In this document: positions 1-7,384 of the stretch, piece by piece
Numbering within the stretch: position 1 is the stretch's first letter
Layout: each line of letters begins with the position of its first letter
Assembly: GCA_023424015.1 (NCBI GenBank)
Contig: JAFAEM010000041.1
Location: 30,181 to 94,180, forward strand
Direction: 5' to 3'
Length of the DNA: 64,000 bases
Origin: Bacteroidota bacterium
GTDB taxonomy: Bacteria > Bacteroidota > Bacteroidia > Chitinophagales > Chitinophagaceae
The notes under the pieces: generated by a model
Seen by the model: the letters and a program-made list of their open reading frames with translations, nothing else
The model's database searches: none
Told to the model about the DNA's origin: nothing
Program-made: the position numbers and the translations under genes

Positions 1-3
1 TCA

Positions 4-40
4 GATGCTGGATACTGGATGCTGGATACTGGATGCTGGA
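4..40. repeat. Short 7-bp/14-bp tandem repeat
   Basis: Alternating 7-mers GATGCTG and GATACTG run head to tail five times, giving a 14-bp period. The tract lies in the intergenic strip downstream of the minus-strand gene that ends at position 75. It is simple-sequence DNA with no visible coding or hairpin function. Confidence 0.85.
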
Positions 41-74
41 TTCCCTTAAATCCCACTTCCTTGTTCCCAATTCC

Positions 75-683
75 TCAATGAATCCTGTCTCCGCGAACTT
101 CTAACCCCTCAATAACTCCGGCTTCGTATTCCAGCCATTCTTTCCAGCGTTGACGGACTTTGCTTTTATCGATATAAGTTTCTGCCAGCTCGATAAACAG
201 GGTATAATGTCCTGCTTCACTTTCCATAAACCTGCGGTAGAAATTGCGGAGATATAAGTCGTTGAGCCCGTCGCTCAGTCGTTTGAACCTTTCACAACTG
301 CGGGCTTCGATCAGGGCCATCATCAGCAATTTGTCGAGAAAACGGTCTTCGGGGCTGCCACCTTTTTTTTCAAATTTCAGTAACTCGTTCACATACAAAT
401 CTTTGCGCTGTTTTCCCAGTTTCAAATTTCGCTTTTGTAATTCGGCCAGTACCAGCCGGAAATGCCCCCATTCCTCTGTGACAATAGGGGCTAATTCGTT
501 CACCAGCTTCACTTTATCGTTGTATCGCTGTATCAGCGAAATGCAGGTCAGTGCTGCTTTTTGCTCGCAGTAGGCATGGTCGGTAAGTATCTCTTCCAGT
601 GATTTTTCAGCCAGATTTACCCATCGCGGGTCGGTGGGAAGCTGCAGGCCCAGTATGTTGCGGGTATCCTCTGAAAATTCCAT
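75..683 (-). CDS. MiaE-like tRNA-(ms2io6A)-hydroxylase family protein
   Basis: A 202-residue protein with the ferritin-like diiron pattern of the MiaE family. MiaE enzymes hydroxylate the isopentenyl group of ms2i6A at position 37 of tRNAs using O2. Visible ligand candidates are E40 (AYCEQKA), the EEWGH block with E71 and H74, E126 in the IEARS segment, and the ESEAGH block with E156 and H159. The two ExxH blocks on separate helices are the hallmark of a diiron four-helix bundle. No signal peptide, so it is cytosolic. It is divergent from rpsO. The exact substrate in Bacteroidota is inferred from the family name only. Confidence 0.8.
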   Translation of the reverse strand: MEFSEDTRNILGLQLPTDPRWVNLAEKSLEEILTDHAYCEQKAALTCISLIQRYNDKVKLVNELAPIVTEEWGHFRLVLAELQKRNLKLGKQRKDLYVNELLKFEKKGGSPEDRFLDKLLMMALIEARSCERFKRLSDGLNDLYLRNFYRRFMESEAGHYTLFIELAETYIDKSKVRQRWKEWLEYEAGVIEGLEVRGDRIH

Positions 684-758
684 CCCGCAAAAATAGGCCG
701 GAAAACCTGAAAAGCGGATTAAATTGCCGGCGGGAAGGCAATTTTGACCCTGCCATTC

Positions 759-789
759 TTTGCCGGTAAGTATAGTTGCCTTACCTTTG
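759..789 (+). promoter_or_regulatory. Bacteroidota-type promoter of rpsO
   Basis: TTTG at 759-762, then 19 nt, then TACCTTTG at 782-789, matches the Bacteroidota sigma consensus (TTTG, 17-23 nt, TAnnTTTG). It lies about 54 bp upstream of the rpsO start. This is the cleanest promoter in the window. Confidence 0.75.
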
Positions 790-842
790 CCGCCACAAAA
801 TATTTAGGATAAAAATCGGATGAAATTTTAAAAAAGACAAAG

Positions 843-1112
843 ATGCCTTTAACAAAAGAAAAAAAAGCAAGCATTTTCAAAGAATTTGGTGGTTCTGCTA
901 CTAACACCGGTTCGATTGAAGGCCAGATTGCTCAACTGACAGAACGCATTAGCCAGATCAGCGAGCATTTGCAACAAAACAAGAAAGATTTTTCAACTCA
1001 CCGCGGCCTGATGATCATGGTTGGTAAACGCAAAAGTCTATTGAACTACCTGCAAAAACACAACCTTACTGGTTACCGTCAACTGATTGAAAAGCTAGGC
1101 ATCAGGAAATAA
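843..1112 (+). CDS. rpsO: 30S ribosomal protein S15
   Basis: An 89-residue protein of standard S15 length. It contains the conserved internal region HRGLMIMVGKRKSLLNYL and ends in the family-typical basic tail (LIEKLGIRK). S15 binds the three-way junction of 16S rRNA and nucleates the 30S platform. It is followed by a strong terminator and then by pnp, the classical rpsO-pnp order. Here pnp has about 218 bp of its own upstream DNA beyond the terminator, so it is probably not simply read through. Confidence 0.97.
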   Translation: MPLTKEKKASIFKEFGGSATNTGSIEGQIAQLTERISQISEHLQQNKKDFSTHRGLMIMVGKRKSLLNYLQKHNLTGYRQLIEKLGIRK

Positions 1113-1193
1113 GGCACTGCCCCTGTTGAGGGGAGTTAGGATGTCTTTTATTCTGAGGTCAGTCTGAAAACGATCAGCATCTATATAAACGAT

Positions 1194-1233
1194 ATTCCCA
1201 ACCTCTTCACTGATGTTGGGAATAACTGTTTTT
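1194..1233 (+). terminator. Rho-independent terminator after rpsO
   Basis: ATTCCCAAC (1194-1202) pairs perfectly with GTTGGGAAT (1215-1223) across a 12-nt loop, and a short T run follows at 1229-1233. It separates rpsO from pnp. Confidence 0.75.
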
Positions 1234-1330
1234 GGTACCCGGATATTTTACCACCAATTTGCTGCGCCCGCAGCTTCATTCTTTCAATTTTGCAGGTCTC
1301 AAAATTGCTTGCATTAAATTTCGAAAAACT

Positions 1331-3496
1331 ATGTTACAACAACCTATTCGTAAAACATTTGATATAGGCGGTGGCCGGATGGTCACCATTGAAACGGGCA
1401 GACTCGCCCGCCAGGCCGACGGTGCAGTTACCGTTTCCATGGGCAATTGTATGCTGCTTGCTACCGTGGTAGCAACCAGGGAACCTAAAGAAGGTCAGAG
1501 CTTTTTTCCGCTGTCTGTCGACTACCAGGAAAAATTTGCATCTGCAGGTCGTATACCCGGTTCATTCTTCAAAAGAGAAGGTCGACTGAACGACTATGAA
1601 GTGCTGGTAAGCCGTCTGATCGACCGTGCTCTTCGTCCATTATTTCCGGATGATTATTTCTGCGAAGTGCAGGTACTGGTATCGCTGATCTCCAGTGACG
1701 ACCAGGTACTGCCTGATGCACTTGCCTGCCTGGCTGCTTCAGCCGCGCTTGCTGTGTCCGATATTCCCATCAAAGAGATCATATCTGAGGTGAGAGTGGG
1801 AAGAGTGAACGGCGAACTGAAGATCAATCCAAACCGCAACGAGATGGAAAACTCAGACGTTGACTTTATTGTTGCCGCTACTGAGAAAAACCTGATGATG
1901 GTGGAAGGTGAAGCCAAAGAATGCAGCGAAGCTGAACTGGTGAAAATTCTCCAGGTGGCCCATGATGCGATCCGCATACAGGTAAAAGCACAGGAAGAAC
2001 TTCGTGCTTTGAAAGGTGTTACAACAAAAAGAGATTATCCAAAGCCGGTGACTGACCCTGCACTGGAAGAAAAGGTAACTGCTTTTGCAAAACAAAAAGT
2101 CTATGAAGTCGCAAAAGGTAAATTCAGCAAACACGAACGCAGTGAAAAGTTCTCTACGATAAAAGACGAACTGATGGAGCACCTCAAAGCTGGTCTGCCA
2201 GAAGGAGAGGAGTTGCCTGACCTGACAAAGAAACTTGCCAACAATTATTACCACGATCTGCAGTACTATGTCGTTCGCGATATGATCCTGGACGAAAAAG
2301 TCCGTCTCGATGGCCGCGGCCTCGAAGATGTCCGCGCTCTCGATATGGAAGTGAACGTACTTCCTTCACCTCACGGATCATCCCTTTTTACCCGTGGTGA
2401 AACGCAATCGCTCACAACAGTGACGCTGGGTACCGCCCTGGACGAACTTCTGGTTGAAAGCGCTGCCAAATCAACTGAATCAAAATTCTACCTGCATTAT
2501 AATTTCCCTCCATTCTCGACCGGAGAAGTAAAAATGATCAGGGGTCAGAGCCGTCGTGAGGTTGGTCATGGTAACCTGGCCATGCGCTCATTGAAACAGA
2601 TGATGCCGCAGGATGATTTCGCATACACTGTTAGGGTAGTGAGTGATATTCTCGAATCAAACGGTTCATCGTCGATGGCCACTGTTTGTGCAGGTTCGCT
2701 GGCACTGATGGACGCAGGCGTCCCTATTCCAAAACACGTCTCCGGTGTAGCGATGGGATTGATCACAAAGGGGGATAAGTTTTCAGTACTGACGGATATA
2801 CTCGGTGATGAAGACCACCTGGGTGATATGGATTTCAAAGTGACCGGCACCAGGGATGGTATTTGTGGTGTACAGATGGATATCAAGGTAGATGGCTTAA
2901 GCATGGAAGTAATGCAGCAGGCATTGGATCAGGCGCGTCGTGGCCGTCTCCATATCCTGGAGGCGATGTACAACTGCATACCAGCTCCGAACGCGGATGT
3001 GAAAGAACATGCACCACGTATGGTGAAAATGTATATCGATCGCGAATTCATTGGTGCCGTGATCGGACCAGGCGGAAAAGTGATACAGGAAATGCAGCGT
3101 GAAACTGGAACGACCATCAATATCGAAGAAAAGAACAACAGGGGTGAAGTGAGCGTGTTTGGTGTAAATAAAGAAGGCGTTGATCGCGCGGTCGCTATTA
3201 TCAAAGGAATTGTAGCAGTACCTACAGTCGGCGATGTTTATGATGCTACTGTAAAATCGATTATGCCTTTTGGAGCATTCGTTGAATTCCTCCCCGGCAA
3301 ACAAGGGTTGGTACATATTTCTGAAATAAGCTGGAAACGACTCGAAACGCTGGAAGGTATCGTACGCGAAGGTGACACGTTCAAGGTGAAACTTATTGGT
3401 ACAGATCCTAAATCCGGTAAGTTTAAACTTTCCAGGAAAGCATTGATTCCAAAGCCCGACAGCAAACCAAGAGAAGAATCACCCAAAGGTGAATAA
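1331..3496 (+). CDS. pnp: Polyribonucleotide nucleotidyltransferase (PNPase)
   Basis: A 721-residue PNPase. It carries two RNase PH-like domains joined by an alpha-helical linker, then a KH domain with the GxxG loop (GPGG), then a C-terminal S1 domain starting around VGDVYDATV. PNPase is a phosphorolytic 3'-5' exoribonuclease and degradosome component. I chose the ATG at 1331 because the protein then begins MLQQPIRKTF, close to the usual N-terminus. The frame is open back to 1232, but those 33 extra residues resemble no PNPase. The open frame upstream overlaps the rpsO terminator region. Confidence 0.96.
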   Translation: MLQQPIRKTFDIGGGRMVTIETGRLARQADGAVTVSMGNCMLLATVVATREPKEGQSFFPLSVDYQEKFASAGRIPGSFFKREGRLNDYEVLVSRLIDRALRPLFPDDYFCEVQVLVSLISSDDQVLPDALACLAASAALAVSDIPIKEIISEVRVGRVNGELKINPNRNEMENSDVDFIVAATEKNLMMVEGEAKECSEAELVKILQVAHDAIRIQVKAQEELRALKGVTTKRDYPKPVTDPALEEKVTAFAKQKVYEVAKGKFSKHERSEKFSTIKDELMEHLKAGLPEGEELPDLTKKLANNYYHDLQYYVVRDMILDEKVRLDGRGLEDVRALDMEVNVLPSPHGSSLFTRGETQSLTTVTLGTALDELLVESAAKSTESKFYLHYNFPPFSTGEVKMIRGQSRREVGHGNLAMRSLKQMMPQDDFAYTVRVVSDILESNGSSSMATVCAGSLALMDAGVPIPKHVSGVAMGLITKGDKFSVLTDILGDEDHLGDMDFKVTGTRDGICGVQMDIKVDGLSMEVMQQALDQARRGRLHILEAMYNCIPAPNADVKEHAPRMVKMYIDREFIGAVIGPGGKVIQEMQRETGTTINIEEKNNRGEVSVFGVNKEGVDRAVAIIKGIVAVPTVGDVYDATVKSIMPFGAFVEFLPGKQGLVHISEISWKRLETLEGIVREGDTFKVKLIGTDPKSGKFKLSRKALIPKPDSKPREESPKGE

Positions 3497-3521
3497 GTAT
3501 ATTGTCGGTAAATGATATCGA

Positions 3522-3611
3522 AGGAATTGGGGTGTGACTGGACCGCAGAATTAAATCTGCCAGACAGCACCGATGGTCGAAAGACCAGGACAACCCAATT
3601 CCTTATTTTTT
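3522..3611 (+). ncRNA. Structured 3' region/terminator between pnp and prmA
   Basis: A 10-bp closing stem, AGGAATTGGG (3522-3531) with CCCAATTCCT (3594-3603), is followed by TTATTTTTT. It encloses two further helices. One is GCAGA (3545-3549) with TCTGC (3556-3560), extended by CTG/CAG and TGT/ACA. The other is a hairpin TGGTC (3574-3578)-GAAA-GACCA (3583-3587) with a GNRA tetraloop. The long closing stem and T tract suit a terminator for pnp, but the branched interior is far more elaborate than the other terminators here. I do not recognise a riboswitch or known RNA family. Confidence 0.5.
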
Positions 3612-3693
3612 ACAGTTCCAACTAACTCCATTTGCAAAACGGGTTGCCTTCGTTGACCTTAATATCAATTTCACATTTTCAAACAACTTCCTG

Positions 3694-4509
3694 ATGGGGC
3701 GTTATATACAGATCGAATTCCAGGATATTACCCAGGAACAGTCAGATATATTGATCGCTCAATTGAATGAAGCGGGGTTTGAGGGATTTGAAGAAACGCA
3801 AGGCAAACTCAGAGCTTATATTAGCGAATCAGGTTATGAAGAGAATGTTGTGAGCGAACTTACCAGGTCATCAGGGATCACGTTCTCAAAAAGCATCATT
3901 GAGGAAACAAACTGGAACCAGCTTTGGGAATCGAATTTTGACCCAGTGGTAGTAGATGACTACGCCGCGGTACGCGCCGATTTTCATGAGCCAATTCCAA
4001 ACGTCACTCATGAGATCATTATCACACCGAAGATGAGCTTTGGCACTGGTCACCATGCAACCACAAATCTTATGATCCGGCAGATGAAAGAGTTGGACCT
4101 AAATGGAAAAATTGTTTTTGATTTCGGAACAGGCACCGGTGTGCTCGCAATCCTGGCAGAGAAAGCAGGGGCTGGTAAAGTGCTGGCTGTAGACAATGAC
4201 CAGTGGAGTTATGTGAATGCTATAGAAAATATCGAAAAGAATCAGTGTACAAAGATCGATATACAACTCGCCGATACTCCAGATCCTCATCAAAAATTTG
4301 ATGTCGTGTTGGCCAATATCAATAAAAACATTATCCTTACCCACCTGCCTGTACTGACCAAACAAATTCGTCCGGGCGGTTGTTTATTGATCAGCGGTTT
4401 ACTTGCCAGCGACGAGGTTGAAATTATGACTGCGATCAGAACCGAGGGTTTGAATGTAGTCAAAAAGGCAGAGAAAGATAATTGGCTGGTATTTAAGCTT
4501 GCACCGTAA
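3694..4509 (+). CDS. prmA: Ribosomal protein L11 methyltransferase
   Basis: A 271-residue class I SAM-dependent methyltransferase of PrmA type, which trimethylates L11 on the free amino group and lysines. An N-terminal substrate-recognition domain (about 1-100) precedes the Rossmann fold. The SAM-binding glycine motif FDFGTGTG and the motif VLANINKNII, in the position of the PrmA NxxN catalytic segment, are visible. The upstream PKMSFGTGHHATT block is a PrmA signature. Slightly shorter than E. coli PrmA, as is usual in Bacteroidota. Confidence 0.92.
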   Translation: MGRYIQIEFQDITQEQSDILIAQLNEAGFEGFEETQGKLRAYISESGYEENVVSELTRSSGITFSKSIIEETNWNQLWESNFDPVVVDDYAAVRADFHEPIPNVTHEIIITPKMSFGTGHHATTNLMIRQMKELDLNGKIVFDFGTGTGVLAILAEKAGAGKVLAVDNDQWSYVNAIENIEKNQCTKIDIQLADTPDPHQKFDVVLANINKNIILTHLPVLTKQIRPGGCLLISGLLASDEVEIMTAIRTEGLNVVKKAEKDNWLVFKLAP

Positions 4510-4595
4510 TTTATGCAGTTTTTATGTTAAATTAACGTAACCCGCTAACTGGTTTTTTTGTATTTTCGTCATTCAACATCAACCCGAATAATTCT

Positions 4596-5255
4596 ATGAA
4601 TGAACTATTAGTTATAGTTCTGGCCTATCTGATTGGCAGCATTCCAACGTCTGTATGGGTGAGCCGTTATTTCTTCAGTATTGATATTCGAGAATATGGT
4701 AGCGGCAACGCCGGTGCTACCAATACATTTCGTGTTTTGGGTCCCAAATGGGGTACGGTGGTGATGCTGGTGGACATGTTGAAAGGTACCGCCGCAGTCA
4801 ACCTGGTTTTACTTCTTCCGCAATATGCAGATAATGAAACTTTATTTCTAAACCTGCAGATCTGCCTGGGTCTTGCTGCCGTTTTGGGGCATATTTTCCC
4901 AATATGGGCTGATTTCCGCGGGGGCAAAGGTGTGGCCACATTGTTTGGTTTGGTTTTGGGCATTTCACCCTGGACCGCATTATCCTGCTCCGGAGTATTC
5001 TTACTCGTGTTGTTCCTGACCAGGTTTGTATCATTAAGCTCCATCATGGCGAGTATCGCCTTCCCGATATTTATCCTTGTTATTTTCAATGTTGATAATC
5101 CTGTATACCGGGTATTTGCTATTGCTGTCGCGCTAATGGTCATTCTTACACACCAGAAAAACATTGGGCGCCTGCTGCGTGGCAGCGAAAGTAAAGTGCC
5201 TGTACTCAAACACCGCGACCGCCGTCGTCAGCGTCGCCGGGAAAACGCTTCCTGA
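4596..5255 (+). CDS. plsY: Acyl-phosphate:glycerol-3-phosphate acyltransferase PlsY
   Basis: A 219-residue polytopic membrane protein. It holds the three PlsY motifs: GSIPTS near residue 14, GSGNAGATN around residues 37-45, and RGGKG around residues 107-111. PlsY transfers the acyl group from acyl phosphate to glycerol-3-phosphate, the first committed step of phosphatidic acid synthesis in most bacteria. The C-terminus is rich in arginine (RDRRRQRRR), a positive-inside tail. It lies 86 bp downstream of prmA on the same strand. Confidence 0.93.
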   Translation: MNELLVIVLAYLIGSIPTSVWVSRYFFSIDIREYGSGNAGATNTFRVLGPKWGTVVMLVDMLKGTAAVNLVLLLPQYADNETLFLNLQICLGLAAVLGHIFPIWADFRGGKGVATLFGLVLGISPWTALSCSGVFLLVLFLTRFVSLSSIMASIAFPIFILVIFNVDNPVYRVFAIAVALMVILTHQKNIGRLLRGSESKVPVLKHRDRRRQRRRENAS

Positions 5256-5355
5256 TTTTTTGCACCGGGAAATGCCGTAATTTTCAAGTAGCTTTTAAAA
5301 CCGGGTTGTATTTTTTTGGTACAATGTTGGATTTTAATTTTAAAACATATTTTTT

Positions 5356-6171
5356 ATGATTCGCAACTTTTTTCTGGTAGCACTTGTATCAGGTTTACTG
5401 ATAGCTTGTTCTACAAACTCCATAACAGGTCGCAGCCAGGCGAAACTCCTTCCTGAATCAGAATTGCAGGCGATGGCTGTGCAGCAATACCAGCAATTCC
5501 TCTCGGAAAATAAAGTGGTAAGTTCCTCGGCTAACCGTGATGCGGAAATGGTAGCCCGCGTAGGTAAGCGCATCACACAGGCTGTTGAACAATTCTATGC
5601 ACAAAAAGGATTGTCCAGTGAACTGGAAGGTTATCAATGGGAATATAAACTTGTGGATAGTAAAGAAGTCAATGCCTGGTGTATGCCAGGTGGTAAGATC
5701 GTTGTATATACAGGCTTATTGCCTATCACTCAAAATGAGGCTGCACTGGCTGCAGTAATGGGTCACGAGGTAAGTCATGCGATTTTTTATCATGGTAATG
5801 AAAGAATGAGCCAGGGACTTATACAGCAGGGGCTCGGTACTGCTTTAAGCATCGCTGTGGCAAATAAACCACAGGCTACACAAAACATCTTTATGACTGC
5901 GTTCGGGCTCGGTAGCCAGGTAGGTGTTTTACTTCCTTTTTCACGTAAACACGAGCTTGAAGCGGACAGGTATGGTCTGATCTGGACAGCGATGGCAGGT
6001 TATAACCCCCGGGAAGCAGTTGCATTATGGGATAGGATGGAAGCTGCCAGCGGAGGACAGAAACCGCCTGAATTTCTTAGTTCTCACCCGTCTGAAGGAA
6101 GACGTAAAGAGCAATTGGAGAAATATATGCCGGAAGCGCTCAAGTATTATAAGCCTGTAGGCAGTAAATAA
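5356..6171 (+). CDS. M48-family metallopeptidase, outer-membrane lipoprotein type
   Basis: A 271-residue zinc protease. It begins with a lipoprotein signal ending in LLIAC (Cys18). The zinc site is HEVSH (H137, E138, H141) with a downstream ELEAD segment that supplies the third ligand (E202). This architecture matches the Oma1/LoiP/BepA-like branch of M48, periplasmic quality-control proteases. A C-terminal SSHPSEGRR segment is typical of the group. It stands alone between plsY and a gene with its own promoter and is followed by a strong terminator. Confidence 0.88.
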   Translation: MIRNFFLVALVSGLLIACSTNSITGRSQAKLLPESELQAMAVQQYQQFLSENKVVSSSANRDAEMVARVGKRITQAVEQFYAQKGLSSELEGYQWEYKLVDSKEVNAWCMPGGKIVVYTGLLPITQNEAALAAVMGHEVSHAIFYHGNERMSQGLIQQGLGTALSIAVANKPQATQNIFMTAFGLGSQVGVLLPFSRKHELEADRYGLIWTAMAGYNPREAVALWDRMEAASGGQKPPEFLSSHPSEGRRKEQLEKYMPEALKYYKPVGSK

Positions 6172-6188
6172 TGGATTCATATCAAGTA

Positions 6189-6222
6189 ATCCCGTCCAAA
6201 TGCAGTCTGGACGGGATTTTTA
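6189..6222 (+). terminator. Terminator after the M48 protease
   Basis: A perfect 10-bp stem, ATCCCGTCCA (6189-6198) with TGGACGGGAT (6208-6217), a 9-nt loop, and a T-rich tract immediately after. Confidence 0.85.
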
Positions 6223-6257
6223 TTGCCTAAACCACCCCCTTTCCCCCCATTTTTACC

Positions 6258-6265
6258 TATCTTTG
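6258..6265 (+). promoter_or_regulatory. -7 element TATCTTTG
   Basis: TATCTTTG followed by CACTCCC matches TAnnTTTG exactly and lies about 80 bp upstream of the start at 6347. I found no TTTG element at the usual upstream distance. A 21-codon ORF (6277-6342) lies in the leader; nothing supports its translation. Confidence 0.5.
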
Positions 6266-6346
6266 CACTCCCATTAATGAAAACTCTGGCAATGGATGCC
6301 CCGAGCCGGCATAATTGTCTGAAACTCTTTAAAATAACTTGAAAGT

Positions 6347-6790
6347 ATGTCTCAAACAGTATTTGAAAAGTTACAACTGGCAGACGAAAAAAATCTTCTC
6401 ATTCAGGGTTTGCCCTCCTCCATCGAAAAGCAGTTTAGCAAATTATCCTTCGCAAAGAACATGACCCCGCTCCTTAAGAACCGGAAAATTGATTTTGCCC
6501 TGGTTTTTGCCGTAAATGAGAACCAGTTAAGCGGGATATTAAAAGAAGTAATGCCCTCCTTAAAAGAAGAAAGTAAATTCTGGGTAGCTTACCCAAAGGT
6601 TACTTCCAAGATCGTTACTGACCTGAACCGTGAATGCAGCTGGAATTGCATAACATGTGAAGGTTATGAAAGTATCGAACGCGTGGAACTGGATCATGTA
6701 TGGAGCGCCATGCGGTTTGTTAGGGGCGAAGAGAAAGCTGAAGTCAGCATCTCAACGAGGAAAAGGCAATCAGCCGCTATCGCCGACTAA
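6347..6790 (+). CDS. DUF3052-like conserved protein
   Basis: A 147-residue soluble protein without signal peptide or membrane segment. The segments FWVAYPK, SKIVTDLNRE and LDHVWSAMRF resemble the DUF3052 family, whose members are small proteins of unknown function. No catalytic motif is evident. It has its own promoter element and terminator, so it appears monocistronic. The family assignment is from recall of these short blocks and should be treated as probable rather than certain. Confidence 0.65.
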   Translation: MSQTVFEKLQLADEKNLLIQGLPSSIEKQFSKLSFAKNMTPLLKNRKIDFALVFAVNENQLSGILKEVMPSLKEESKFWVAYPKVTSKIVTDLNRECSWNCITCEGYESIERVELDHVWSAMRFVRGEEKAEVSISTRKRQSAAIAD

Positions 6791-6811
6791 TTTTTTGTCA
6801 TAAACTTATTT

Positions 6812-6843
6812 AGGTTTGTTGTTTCTACAACAAACCTTTTTTT
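6812..6843 (+). terminator. Terminator abutting the next start codon
   Basis: AGGTTTGTTG (6812-6821) pairs perfectly with CAACAAACCT (6828-6837) over a 6-nt loop and is followed by seven T (6837-6843). The ATG of the CYTH gene begins at 6844, directly after the T tract. The left arm also contains TAGGTTTG (6811-6818), which fits TAnnTTTG. Confidence 0.8.
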
Positions 6844-7362
6844 ATGACCTTTCTTAATATCGAAATAAAAGCTTCCTGTGCCGACCCTGATCAGGTGCGA
6901 CGTTATTTGCAGGAACACAATGCTTCTTTCAAAGGTGAGGATCACCAGGTCGACACTTACTTTCAAACCAATAATGGCCGTTTGAAATTGCGTGAAGGTC
7001 GTATCGAGAACAACCTCATCTATTACCTGCGTGACAACCAGGCTGGTCCCAAAAGCTCACATTTTAACCTAGTAAAGTCAGAAGATCCGGCAGGCTTAAA
7101 GGATGTGTTATCAAAATCAATGGGCATTAAAGTTGTCGTTAGAAAAAAACGGGAGATCTATTATATTGACAACGTCAAATTTCATATTGATGAAGTCGAC
7201 GGCCTCGGATCATTTGTTGAAATTGAAGCAGGCAATCTTCTTGCGGATCTCAGCAGGGAGCAATTACAGGAGCAGTGCGACCATTATATAAAGGCTTTGG
7301 GTATCAGGGAGGCGGATATGCTGGACAGATCCTATAGTGATATGCTGGACCAGGAAGTCTGA
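6844..7362 (+). CDS. CYTH-domain protein (class IV adenylate cyclase/ThTPase-like)
   Basis: A 172-residue CYTH (triphosphate tunnel) protein. It starts with FLNIEIKA, the ExExK-like strand at the N-terminus. Tunnel-type residues follow in DTYF, RLKLREGR, the RKKRE run and FHIDEVDGLGSFVEIE. CYTH enzymes act on nucleotide or other organic triphosphates or on polyphosphate with a divalent metal. The branch cannot be told from sequence alone. The first motif reads IEIK rather than the classical ExExK, as in CyaB-like members. It is convergent with dnaG, with 22 bp between the stops. Confidence 0.8.
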   Translation: MTFLNIEIKASCADPDQVRRYLQEHNASFKGEDHQVDTYFQTNNGRLKLREGRIENNLIYYLRDNQAGPKSSHFNLVKSEDPAGLKDVLSKSMGIKVVVRKKREIYYIDNVKFHIDEVDGLGSFVEIEAGNLLADLSREQLQEQCDHYIKALGIREADMLDRSYSDMLDQEV

Positions 7363-7384
7363 GATGCTATAAGTAAGTGGAAGA

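Noticed and set aside
1232..1330. N-terminal extension of PNPase
   Set aside because: The 33 additional residues are unlike the family and the family start MLQQPIRKTF fits at 1331.
3522..3611. Known riboswitch (for example SAM, preQ1 or c-di-GMP) or hammerhead
   Set aside because: The conserved core sequences of those families are not present in the loops I can read.
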